Shown here one piece after another: positions 43,166-56,686 of a DNA stretch of 64,000 nucleotides. Position 1 is the stretch's first letter. Every line of letters begins with the position of its first letter. Made by a program: the position numbers and the translations under genes. The notes beneath the pieces are model-generated. The model ran no database searches and had not been told where the DNA came from. It saw only the letters and a program-made list of their open reading frames with translations. This DNA comes from Mantamonas sphyraenae (Eukaryota; CRuMs; Mantamonadidae), in NCBI GenBank assembly GCA_026936335.1, contig JAPMXV010000039.1:1-64000 (forward strand), in the 5' to 3' direction.

Positions 43166-45001
43166 TCAGGCTTGCTTCTTTTGAGCCTCGGGTTGGCACT
43201 CGATGGGCTCGGGCAGTGCCTGCTCCAGCAAGGGGATGTCCACCTGACGTGGGTTGTTCTGAAAGTCAAACACCTGCCCAACGTGTTCGGTGCCCTTGCG
43301 GATGGTGGGGAACGGACGTCCACCCCACTGTACGCAGGAAAACGAATCGTGTTGCACAACGTTATCCTTGATGCGAGGCCAGATGTTGAGGTTGAGGAAG
43401 TGCATATCTGCCACGTAGTCCTGCTTGTTGTTCCACTTGTTGATCAAGTCCATCATGTCCGGGATGCGTTCGCTGTGGGGGAGGGGATGGAAGGCAGCGT
43501 ACCCGGCGGAGTGCAAAGGAGGGAAAAGAACGGAAAAGGAGATGTAAGCAAGATGGACACCCACCAACACGACGCAGGGTTTAGAAGTCAGGGTCACAGG
43601 CGAAAAGACGCTAAAAAGGCACTTACCGTCCACCCCACATGCCTCCACTCATGGAATAGGCTTTGTGGCTGGGATGATCACGCATGACATGAAAGCCTGC
43701 GTTCTTTTCGGTGGCCAACCATTCGTCGATGGCGGCCTTTTCGCGTGCACCCAAGCGCGAGTCCGAGTCCCGCACAATGTACACGTCCACGTCGGGGTCC
43801 TGCGCCACAAGGAATCGCCAAAACATGCCTGCGATTCCTCCTTGGATGTTCGAGGCTGCGTCGACAATCTCCACGTTGTCGTAAGATTTGAGCTCGTTGA
43901 TTTTGTCGGCCGGCACAGAGTTGTCCACGTAGAAGCGCACCGTCCAGCCAGGCCACGACTCCTTGGCAATCTTGACGTTCTCTACAGCACCTTGGGTGTA
44001 CTTGAGGTCACTTCCGTACAGTCCCATGGCCACAACCATCTTCTTGGCCTTGGTGCTCTTCTTGGCTGCCTCGCTGCTCGTCTGGTTTGCTTCGTCGTCC
44101 TTGGCATCCTCATCCTCCTCGTCCTCGCTATCCTTACTATCCTTCTTACCCTTGTTCTTTCCCTCATCTTGCGCCTCCAGCTTCTTCTTCAGCTTCTTCA
44201 CCTGTTCCTTCAGCGAATCTCGGCGCTTTTGCAGCTTTGCCACGAGCTCCTCCTTGGTCGCCAACACCTCTTTCAGCTTGTTGACCACCTTTTCCTTCTC
44301 GGCAACCTTCTCTTCGGTCTCTTCCAGCTTCTTCGTCGTGGCCTGGTGCTCTTCCTTGGTCTGAGCGGCCTCGGCTTTGCATTTGGTGGCTGCCTCCTCC
44401 AGCTCGTCGTTCTTGTCGGACAGCGCCTGCTGCTTTTCCAGAACCTTCATCTTTTCGTCATCTGTGTCTGCTTGCAACACCTGCAGCTGCTCTTGCACCT
44501 TCCCGTGCTCCTTCTTCAGCTTGCGGTGCTTCGATTGGATTTTGGAAATGGAGCGTGTGGCCACTTCCAGGTCCTTTTCCCGCTGCATGTACTGCTGCTC
44601 CAGCTCCATGTACTGTTTGCTCACCTCGCTCTGTCGTGACGCTGTGTACACGTTCCAAAACACCAGGGCCATGCCCAGCACCACAAGAATCACCTGCACG
44701 CCTGAGGTTTGTCCCGTTTCCCGACACCCCGACCCAACGCCGTGTCAGTGTCTCTCCTCCTTCCTCACTCCAACAATACACACAAGTGGCATGCCAACAC
44801 CCTGTGCAAGCAATTGCACAGGCGCTTCCTCCTATGTGATCACTTGCCCCTGCGCTCTTCCAGCTCCAGGGGAGCAGAGAGCGGCGACCCCAGAACAGCG
44901 TCCCATGGAAACTCACTCTTCCTGTGGAACTCGGCGTCAGTATGCTGTGCGTTGTTGCCCCACCGTGTTTGTCGTGGATACTTTTGCCCTTTGAACCACA
45001 T
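43166..45001 (-). CDS. Type II membrane coiled-coil glycosyltransferase-like protein
   Basis: The exons are 44917-45001, 43627-44701 and 43166-43472. The introns are 215 bp (CACTGACACGG) and 154 bp, and give 488 residues. A short basic cytoplasmic tail (MWFKGQKYPRQ...) precedes one TM (VQVILVVLGMALVFW), the topology of Golgi type II enzymes. About 190 residues of Glu/Lys coiled coil and an acidic Ser/Asp linker follow. The lumenal domain (MVVAMGLYGSDLKYTQGAVE onward) has YIVRDSDSRLG, a DxD-like motif, then HVMRDHPSHKAYSMSGGMWG. After the last intron it continues ADMHFLNLNIWP and HDSFSC. This resembles GT-A-like sugar-transferase domains of uncharacterised eukaryotic proteins. Donor and acceptor are unknown. 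It could instead be a non-catalytic Golgi tether with a degenerate domain. Confidence 0.7.
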
Positions 45002-45348
45002 GATGATGCTTCTCTCGTGCCTCAACTCACATCTGTTGCGTTGGTTTTTGTTGCGAAAAACTGGCTGCGGCAGCGCACTTGAGTCATGCCGAGAGAGACA
45101 AGTGTGGACCTGTAGCAAAAGGTCAGAGGGGCGGCAACTCAAGTGTCCTTTGTTCAGTGCACCTCATCGTTCAGGAAATGTGGCAATTGCTGCAGCTTTT
45201 TTCTCTCTGCTGCCCAGGTGCAGTGACGTCAGCACGTGAGGACATGGTCGACATCACATCCCAAGCACACAACAATGCATGCGTGCTCGGTGAGCAATTG
45301 GGCAAACCGTGTCAACTTTGCGGATCAAGCGCTGGCGGGAGCAAAACG
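45002..45348. promoter_or_regulatory. Divergent intergenic region between GT-like and TPR genes
   Basis: This 347-bp region separates two divergent starts (45001 on minus, 45349 on plus). The frame of the TPR gene stays open upstream, with another ATG at 45244, so part of it could be coding. I see no TATA box or repeated element. It presumably holds both core promoters. Confidence 0.45.
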
Positions 45349-48300
45349 ATGTCGAGTGCAGACGAGAGCGCAAGCTCGGGCGGGGCAGATGCAGCAACGC
45401 TGTTCAAGCAAGGAAAGGCACTGGCGAAGAAACGAGACTACAAAGGGGCGTTGGAGCTGTACAACCAGGCCCTAGAAGCGAGTCCTGACAACGCCAAGAT
45501 TCTGTTCAACATTGGCAACTCCTTGTGCTCCATCAAGCGCTACAAAGAGGCATTGCCCCACTACGAGCGTGCACTCGAGGTGGATCCAAAGAACGATCGC
45601 ATCTACAACAACTTTGGACTGGCATGCAAGGTATGTCAAGAGAGAGAGGGTGTCCCTTTGGAGTGTTCCCTGTTGATCGTTGCCAAGTTGCTTCACGGTT
45701 TCGAGCTCTGACACGCGGATCCGTCGACGACAACGGGACAGAACATCGGGGAGTACCAGCGTGCAGTGGACATCTTCAAGCGGGGCCTGGAGATCAAGTC
45801 GAAGGACAGCATGCACAACAACCTGGGCTCGACCTACGAAATGCTGGACCGGTGCGTTTCCCCGCCGCACGTCTTTTGGGCCAGCGGTCACATCTCCACA
45901 CACGCCTACGCACTGAACTGACATTCGTACAACACACACCGCGTTGCCTAATGATCCCCCCTGTCGCTGAACCTGCAAAGATACGAGGAGGCCATCGAGC
46001 AGTACGAGCTCGCAGTGGCCCAGAACCCAAGTGAGTTTGCGAGTTTGTGTGTGTAGAGAGAAACGGACACATAGTTGGCTTCTTGTGAAGACTACACCGT
46101 AGAGCATACACTGACCGTTGTTGCTGACATCATGTTGGTGGATCATCGCCCATGCACAGAGTACGACAACGCGTTTTACAACTGGGGGATTGCCTTGAAG
46201 AATCTGGGCAAGTTCGAACTGGCAATCGACGTGTACAAGAAGGCCCTGGACATCAACCCAAAGTTTGACAAGTGCGAAACAAACTGGGGCTATTGCTTGT
46301 ACAAGCTGCGCAGGTACGAAGAGGCCATCGAGCATTACGAAAAGGCGGTGGAGGTGAACAGCAAAGCGGAAGGTGCCCACCTGAACTGGGCCCAATGCCT
46401 CCGTCACCTTGGACGTCACGACGAAGCGGTGCCTGTTGCAAAGCGCGCTGTGGAACTGAAACCCAAGGACGATCGGGCCATGAATTTGCTTGGAACGTGC
46501 TATGCCAAGAGCGGACAGCATGAAGAAGCCATCGAGTGCTTCAGCAAGGCCACAGAGATGAACGAGAAGAACGACGAGGCACACTTCAACTGGGCCAACG
46601 TGTTGTTTTCCATGAAGTCGTACGATGAGGCCATCGAGCAGTACCGACGAGCCACTGCGGTGAATCCGCGTGGCCACCAAGCTCATGCCAACTGGGGCAA
46701 CGCACTCATCAAGATGGGCAAGTATGAGACGGCCGTGCATCAGTATCAAGCCGCTGCTGCGGCACAGGGATCAGAAGATGCTGAAATGGCCCCAGGAATT
46801 CACCACAACTGGGGCAACGCCTTGAAGCACCTGGGTCAGTTTGAGGCGGCGGCCGAACAGTACCGCAAAGTGCTGGACAAGGCGGAAGACGATGACCGCG
46901 CAGCCAACTCACTTGGGTTCTGTCTGCTGAGCATGGGGCGAGTGGAGGAGAGTATCGAGGAGTTTGAGCGAGCCAACGCCATCAACCCGGACAACAGGGC
47001 CGTACACACAAACTGGGGCAATGCGCTGAAGCGCTTGGGACGCCTGGAAGAGGCAATGGAGCATCACGAGCGTGCATTGGAGCTTGCAGCGGAGCAAGAA
47101 GCCGATGGGGAACAGCCGGGTGGCGCATCGGGGGCCCAGGAAGAAGGACACGGTCCAGGGCGCAAGGAAGCCAAGAAACATCATACCACGGCCACATTGA
47201 ACACAATGGCCCAGTCATTGGTGGAAATGGGACGCTATGATGAAGCAGTGGACAAATACGAGAGCTCGTTGGCGACGGATCCGGACAACGTGCACACGCT
47301 GGTCAACTATGGGATTGCGTTGAAGTACCTGGGACGGTACGACGAAGCCGTGGAGGCGTACAAGCGGGCGCTGGAACTTGACCCAAAGATGGACAAGGCA
47401 GAAACGAACATGGCGTTTGTGCTGTTCAAGCAAGGGGACTTTGAAGGGTGTATTGAGCACAACAAGCGTGCCTTTGAGATGAACAGCAGCAACACACGTG
47501 CGCTGAACAACATTGGAAACGCATATGTGCAGCTCGGGGAGCTGGACAACGCCCTGGAGTCGTATCGCCAGGTTCTGTCAATTGTTGCAAACGAAGGCAA
47601 GGCGATGATGAACATTGGTCACGTGTTGGACCTGCAAGGCAAGTACGAGGATGCGCTCAAAATGTACCAGGCTGTGCTTGCCAGCAGCGACAGCGGGACG
47701 GAGATCAACTCGTTTGCGCAGAACTGCATGGCCACGGATCTGATGCGCTTGGAGCGGTGGGACGAGGCGGCTGAGCACTACGAAGCGTCCTTTATGCACG
47801 ATGAAGCGACGTACAATTCGTGTGCACTTGCCCTGAAGCATCTGGACAGACACGAAGAGGCGATTTCGTGGTGCAAGAGCAGCCTGAGCATCAACGAACG
47901 GTACGAACCGGCGCACATCAACATGAGCAATTTGTTGATGAGCGTGGGACGCATGGAAGAGGCCGTGGATCACCTGAAAGTGTGCGTAGAGGTGAATCCG
48001 AGCAATAGCGTGGCGTTCTTCCACTTGGGTCTTGCGTACGCCTCTATGAACAGGCCCGAGGAGGCTGTGGAGAGCATGCGGGAGGCACTTTCGATCAACC
48101 CGCAGCTGGTGGAGGCGTATGAGGTGCAAAGCAAGCTACTGTACACGCTGGGACGAGTGGAAGAGGCACGCAAAGCACAAGGATCTGTTGTGGCCATCGA
48201 GAACGAAGACGCACAGTACAGGGCAAAGAAGATGCTTGTGCAGTTGCTGCAGGAACTGGAGGACCACGACGGTGCTTTGCATGTGTTGGAAGAGTGTGAC

Positions 48301-48549
48301 GAGAGCCAGACATTCACACACACCGCTAGGTGCCAAAGCCTGCTTGCAAAAGGCCAATTGGAAGAGGCTGCACAGGCTCTTGGGCAAGTGACCGGTGTGG
48401 AGCTGAACACTGGGATGTGCAAACTGTTGGCTCACATGTATGTGAAGCTGGGGGACTTTGACCGGGCATTGCAGGCATTGGAGAACGTGGAGGGAGACAA
48501 AGAGGCCGACGAGTTGCGTGTGGATTTGCGCGCCGTGGCCACGCGCTGA
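45349..48549 (+). CDS. Tetratricopeptide-repeat superhelix protein
   Basis: The four exons (45349-45630, 45742-45851, 45981-46030, 46160-48549) keep phase and give 943 residues. The introns (111, 129, 129 bp) carry CTGACACG or CTGACAT motifs. After a 25-residue Ser/Ala-rich start, the protein is almost entirely 34-residue TPRs, over 20 units. They have a recurring N-W-G-N-A-L-x-x-L-G-[RK]-x-E-E-A pattern, for example DNAFYNWGIALKNLGKFELA. A Gly/Glu/Lys-rich insert near 47100-47190 interrupts the array. No GT41 (OGT), kinase, J or other catalytic domain follows. It probably acts as a protein-binding scaffold; IFT-, Bardet-Biedl- or chaperone-type roles are all possible. The ATG at 45349 was preferred over 45244 because the intervening residues are unlike the TPR region. 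The next gene starts 38 bp downstream. Confidence 0.85.
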
Positions 48550-48587
48550 TGGGAGCAACCAGTCACCAAAAAAAAGCAAGATTGACC

Positions 48588-50835
48588 ATGAGCATGTCTG
48601 TGTTGCCTCTGCGAAAGCTGGCATTGAGTTGCATGCTGGTTCTGGCGTTGGTGTGGTCGGTGGAAGGAGTGGTGGGCCCCAACACGCTGACCGGGTATTC
48701 TGCGCGTTGGCGCTCGCATACGACCTACAAAGACGGACGTCCTAGTGTGCACGCCTCGGGCGAGTTGTTTGTGGACAAGTACGAAGAAGATGGAAGGAGA
48801 AAAGGGTGTTTCCTTGCATTGCTGGATTCCGGATCATCGCTGACACACCCTCCGCGAATCACCATCAATGTTCAGGAACGCACAGGTGCTGCGTATTGAC
48901 GGCGACATGAGCCGTGGTACCGCGCACTCGGAGGCAGTGACCATCTATCAGGGGGTAGGTTGCACGGTGAGAAAATTCCGGCCCGGTCCCTTTTTTGACA
49001 CCCGCCGGCGATCACTTCCACTTCCACAGAGCTACCGCTGGAGGATCCGGCAGAACGTGACGATGCCCAACAGCAACATCACGTGCCACTTTGAGGCGAA
49101 CCACACGTCGCCGTTCCTGGGCAATGCATTTGAACCCACGAAATACCGTGGGGTGCAGTTCTGGCGTGGCCGCTTGGCGGATGTGTGGGACGAAGTGCCG
49201 ACGTTTGGAGGCCCCATGCGTGAGGGACCGCCCGTTACCTACTACGAGGACCACTTTGAGCACAAGCCGCTTGCGTATCACCGTGAGACGAGCACATACA
49301 CGTACGAAGTGACGTTTTCCGACTTTGGGGAGCCGCCTGCAGACGTGACGACGTTCACGGTGCCCAAGCACATCACTTGCGACGGGAGCAACGAAAACAA
49401 CGTGGAAACACGTCCAGAGCATATTCCGCCGCGCCCTTCGGCCCCGAAGAACTGGGAAACGTGGATCGGTTACACGAGCGCAGACGGCAAGGTGAACGGC
49501 CGAGGCTTCTTTGCCACGTCGCACGACGCCAACGCCGTGCACTGGCGGGGCGATTTCTACAACTCGCAGCGTTCGCGTGGTGTGCCTCCGTCGACAGTGG
49601 CAACGTCCATCTACCACGACGGAAAGCTGACCAACATCTACGAGCACGACGACACCAACCACGAAAACGGACCGATCCGCTGCACAACGACGGTGAACGA
49701 CACCAACCCTTGGGTGGATCTGTTTAACCACCATGCGTACCACAAGGCCAAGTACATGGGGCTGCAGTTCCTGAACAACGGCTTCAAGAACGCTCAACTG
49801 GTGGAGGTGTGGCACAACGTGTCGTTGCCCTCGTTCGGCAGCGCCAACTTCACGGACATCCTCTACATCGACGCATTCAACAAGAATCCCGTGCGACTGG
49901 CTGTGGAAAACAACGGAACGACGCTGTTTGTCAACTTCTACGCCGTCGTGACGACGGCTGCGATCAACGCAGACCTGTTCCTGGTTCCGCAGCAGCTGAA
50001 GTGCACTGGGCCGCCTGCAAGCGGGCTCAAATTGCACAGGCCGCCTTTGAACCCGCACTGGCACTCGTACTTCTTCCAGCGGGTGGACGGCGCCCTGAAC
50101 CACACGCGGGACTTTGGCCGCCTGTTTGTGGACCGTGGCAACGAGTTTTTCCGTTCTGACAACAGCGTGTTTGAGCAGGGATCGCGAGAGCGCCACCATG
50201 CCATCCACATCCGCCACAAGAACTTTGAGTGGCACATTGACGACCGCACAGGGACGCCTATGTGCACGTTCAACTGGAACGTGACCACCCCCGTGTATGA
50301 GAAGGACCCATTCCGTGACGCTGTGTTTGCAGGTGTGCGTGTCAAGAACGGACGCTTTGTGGATGTGTGGGACAAGGTGCACCTGTTCCAGCGACGCGGC
50401 AGCGCTCCGTACATCGACGTGCGCTACCACGCTGACCTGTTTACGCATGAGCTGGTGGAGCTGGAGTTTCAGACACCACGTGGAGACAACGTGACCCTGA
50501 GTACATTTGTACACAGCGACGAGCCGACGTCGCTGGACGTGGCCACTGTGGGTCGGGAGTTGAACTGCCGGGATATCACGCCACACGATCACCCCGAGGA
50601 CAACAACAAGGGAGACGCGGGCAAGAGCTCGTCTGGAAGCGACCAGCCTGCACCGAAGCCCGACCCGTGTGTGGGCAAGGTGGAAAACGGAGTCATGGCG
50701 GGAGTCAGCGTGGCCTTGTTTGCCGTGGGACTTGTCCTCGGTGCCATTGCCTACCGCGTGTTCAACAAGCGCAAAGCTGGTTCGGGCAACAGTTTCAACG
50801 AGCTGGACGAGGTGGGAACGGGAACGAGTGCATGA
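48588..50835 (+). CDS. Type I membrane protein with three ependymin/LolA-like repeats
   Basis: The exons are 48588-48778, 48876-48954 and 49030-50835, giving 691 residues. Intron 1 (97 bp) has TCGCTGACAC. Intron 2 (75 bp) is a multiple of three without a stop and has TTTTTGACACCCG. A signal peptide (LRKLALSCMLVLALVWSVEG) starts the protein. Three divergent repeats follow at about 34-207, 233-416 and 434-603. Each has a LFVDR-like strand, a central Cys (NITC, PIRC, PMC), a YxG[VL] strand, a VW motif and a closing Cys (HITC, QLKC, ELNC). Many NxT/S sites suggest glycosylation. A single TM at about 645-668 (VMAGVSVALFAVGLVLGAIA) and a short basic tail end it. The spacing resembles ependymin-related secreted proteins, which have a LolA-like beta fold that binds hydrophobic ligands, but this assignment is tentative. 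It is likely a cell-surface or endolysosomal receptor. Confidence 0.65.
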
Positions 50836-53074
<2,239 letters not shown>

Positions 53075-53246
53075 ACACGCTCACTGACTGCCACATGTTC
53101 CCGCCTTGCAAGAATCGTCTTGTTTCATTCGTTCAGTGTGCGTTTTTGGGGTGGGCACCACGAGATCCCATCCCATCAACCGAGTTTTCATGTAAACTCA
53201 ACTCGGCCATGGAACAAGAAACACCCACACCTCTTCATCACCATCA

Positions 53247-54492
53247 TTAATCCACCTGCATTTCCTTCCCGCCACCCTGTGCAATGTCCAGCGTCTCCTT
53301 GCGCGCCTGCTGAAAGATGCCCACCAGAGCGCCAGCTTGCAGCTTCTCGTTGGCCCCGCTTGCCAGTCGGTACTCCAGCTCCGCCAAGTTGGTGACCAGA
53401 TTCATCAACACCTTGTCTGGAAAGTCGATGGTCATCACGTACTCGTGCACTCGTGTGACAATGTCCGTCAGGGCCAACCCCCGCTCAGTCTTCAATGCAT
53501 ACAATTCGGTGTACGCTTCCTTAAACGACGAGTTCAACAGCCACTGAGTGATGGACTCGATGTCTTTGGGCGTCGCCGTTCCTGTCGACAGGTACACCGC
53601 TTCCTCGTCAATCTGCCTCCCACGGTGACTCATAGCAGTTGCCTGCAACACATTCAGCGTTTTGCGCATGTCACCTGCTGCAAGCTTCAACAAGGCATCT
53701 TTCGCCTCCTCAGAGATATCCAGCTGCTCTTGCTCAACTACCGTCTCCAGCCGCGCGCGCATGTCCTCCTCCGCCAGCGGGCCGAATCGAAACCGCGTGC
53801 AACGCGACTGGATGGCGCTCGAGATCTTGTTTACATGGTTGCAAATGAAGCAAAACCGCACGTTCTTTGTGTACGTCTCAATCACTGCGCCTGTGTAAGT
53901 CTCTGTGTCGCGTCTGCGCCTGCCAAACTGCAAACTCCCCTTCCGTCTTGATCACCCACCCGCAGCACCTTTTTTTGTCACCCCTTTTGTGTGCTCTCCC
54001 ACCTCTCCTGCCAACCATCCCCCACCTAAGCACACACTTACCTCGACGCAGCGCACTCTGTGCATCTCGTGTCAGCGCATCCGCCTCGTCCAGGATAATC
54101 AGCTTTGTGTCGGACGAAAAGATCGTGCGTGTGCTCGCAAACGACTTGATCTCGTTCTGCACCACACTCAGACCTCGCTGGTCTGACGCGTTCAGCTCCA
54201 GCACCATGCTCCCCTGATTCTTTGCATACAGCTGGTTTGCCACAGCCAGAATCGTCGATGTTTTGCCGCTGCCCGGCGGGCCGTACAGCAAAAGATGTGG
54301 CAGCCGTCCCTGGTCGATAAACTTGTTGATCGTGCTGATAATCTCGCCCTGTCCGCTGATTTCCTCCAACGACGCAGGACGATACTTTTCAATCCACGGA
54401 AGGGAGTCCCCTTGCGACCCCTTGCCCGACGACGAAGACGACGATGCGGCGCTTTCAACGTCCATGGCTTTTTGCTGGCTTTGGCTCCGCAT
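53247..54492 (-). CDS. RFC5: Replication factor C small subunit (RFC5/yeast Rfc3 type)
   Basis: This AAA+ subunit of the clamp loader opens PCNA and places it on primer-template DNA. Exons 54042-54492 and 53247-53884 join in phase across a 157-bp intron to give ...SALRR-VIETYTKN, as in the family. Walker A is YGPPGSGKTSTIL, Walker B is LIILDEADAL, and the SRC arginine-finger motif is in IQSRCTRFRFGPL. The C-terminal collar helices follow. The wording ELNASDQRGL..SFASTRTIF is characteristic of human RFC5/yeast Rfc3 rather than RFC2 or RFC4. The predicted length is 362 residues from 54492, or 353 from the second ATG (MDVESAASS). The first 30 residues are Ser-rich and non-conserved. The stop is 172 bp from the convergent beta-tubulin stop. 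Confidence 0.93.
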
Positions 54493-54580
54493 GCGCTCCC
54501 CACCCTCAACACCATATTCTTTTCACCCCACACTTGTTTCCCGGTGCACGTGCATTTCCAAAAATCACCCTTTCTGTCTC

Positions 54581-56681
54581 TCACCGGCCAGATGGACTTG
54601 CCAACAGCCTGCTGTCCACTTGGTACGCCGAGTCTTGACTCACATCTGCCAGTCGCATCAACTTGCGCTTCAGTCCGTTCACATCCGTTTCCAGCACACG
54701 CATGTTGTTGTTCACCTGACTCTGCATCTCCTCCATCGCCTGTGCACTTGCTGCCAGGCGCTCGCGCACATCCCTCACCCGTTCCCGTGTCTCCTTGCGG
54801 TTGCTCTCGCTTGCTTCCGTCACAGCCTGCTGCACACTCGCCATCTTTCTGTTCAGTTCGTCGTGGTCCACCAGCGTGCGTACACGTGCTTCCAGCGACG
54901 TGTACATCTGCGACATCTGCTCCGCATCCGCCGCCTTCCGCAGCAGCGCCGTGTTGTCGTGCACGTATGCCTGCAGTGCCTCCAACTTCCCATGAAGGGT
55001 CTCTTCCATGCTCTGCACGTCTTTGATCGACGTCTCGCTCAGCGTGTGCACCCGTCGTTCCAGCTCTTCCACCTTGCGATCCAGCGAGGCACCAATGTCT
55101 TCGATGATCCGCTTCTCCAACGACACAGCCACATCTTGGCTCTGTTTGCCCACCTGTGTTTCCATATCCTTCAGGATGCGCCGCTCCAGCCGTTCCGCAA
55201 TCCCCTGCGACTGCACGTTCACCGTCTCGCTCACCAGCCGGTCCACCTTGTCGGCCACCACCTTCATCTGCCTCTCAAACTGTGCGTCCATCTTTGCGTG
55301 CAGGTCTTGGCTCATTTCCTTCTGCAGCGCCCCCTTGACACTTTTCATCTCCGCCTCAATCAGCTCGTGCAGTTTCTTCACCACCTTTCCATGCTCCTCA
55401 CGCATCTCCTCCGTCACCCTCCGGATTTCACTCTTCAATGAGTGTGCGTACGTGTCCTGCATGTCCTGCAGCCTGCGTTCCATCTCCGACCGAAGCATAC
55501 GCACCACCTCGTCTTCCGATGCCTGCAGCTTCGCCGATAGCGACTTGTGCACGTCACTCTTTACATTCTCTGCCAGCACCTGTTCCAGGTGTTGCACATT
55601 CATGCTGTGCTGCTGTTGTGCTGCTGCCTGCACCTGTCCCGCCAGCTGCGAGTGCGACTGCTGTCCTGCATTCCCCCATGCCTCTACGTTTGCCTGCAGC
55701 CGTCGTTCCATCTGCTTCAGTTCGCTTTGGTAGTGTCCTCGCAGCATGCTCGACACCTCCATCGGGTCCAGTTTCGCCAGCTTGGCTTCCACACGCGCAT
55801 CCAGTTCCTCCTTGTGCGACTCCAGCACCTCTGCCAGCTCCTCCGTCAGCACCGTCTCACGTTGCATCTTCACAAAGTCCTGCTGCAGCGAAAACAGCTC
55901 CTCGTCCACTTTCAGCCGCTGTTCCACCTTGGCCACGCGTTCTCCAAGCGCATCCAGTTTCTGATTCGACGCCTGCCGCACACGCTCCAGTGAGTCGCTC
56001 AGCTCGTACATGCTGTTTGTGTGAAACTCCACATGTCGTGCCAGCGCAAGTGTCGAGTTGGTTGCCCGCGCCGTCTCTTCCGGCTGTTCACCCCGCACCA
56101 GTGTGTGCCTCGTTGCGTGTCAGCATGTTTGCCTTTTTGGCCGTTGGCTGGCCACACTCCTTTTTCTTCCCGCACGCCCCTACCTTTGGACGCATGGACG
56201 CAGATGACGACGCCATGCCCGAACGACTGCTTCTGTGCATGGACTGCTGACCTGGCGAACTCAGAGCAATTTTCGACAACGAGGCACGCAGTTCTTGCGC
56301 CTGAGCGCTCGCGCTGAAACTGCGACGTGGCGAGGTTGGCGGCGAGCTTTCCCGCGACGATGACTCACTCGACAGGGGAGAGGGCAGCCTAAAGTCGTCG
56401 TCCACAGGCACCACCAGGTCCTGTTTGCTCAACCCTCCGCCTCCTCCGCCTCCTCCACCAGGCGACATTGTGTTTTGGGCCGACGTGCTCGACGACGCGC
56501 CAAACCCACTCGAGCCACCGCCCAGGCCCGACCGTCCATCTCCATGCAGCGAAAGCGACGCCAGCGAGGATGCAAACATGGACGAGCCCAGGCCCGAGCC
56601 CAAACCGCCCGTCGATTTGGTCGGGTCCCAAAGAGGGGACTGGGGAAAACTCGTCATTTCGGGTTGCATTTGGAAGCGCAT
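54581..56681 (-). CDS. Coiled-coil protein of unknown function
   Basis: Exons 56184-56681 and 54581-56083 join in phase 0 across a 100-bp intron (GTAGGG...GAACAG, ATGCTGACACG branch-like site), giving 666 residues. I do not recognise the family. Residues 1-166 are Gly/Ser/Pro-rich with a run of Gly and an SPLSSESSSRESSPPTSPRR segment, a typical phosphorylated disordered head. The rest is long coiled coil with short periodic segments, SLEKRI..IG-like and AERLERRILKDMETQ. Near the 3' end a possible GTGAGT donor follows RLAD, so the last 20 residues could differ if spliced. The start codon is only 5 bp after the TOGARAM stop on the same strand. That arrangement suggests, but does not prove, a related cytoskeletal job. 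Confidence 0.7.
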
Positions 56682-56686
56682 GTTGG

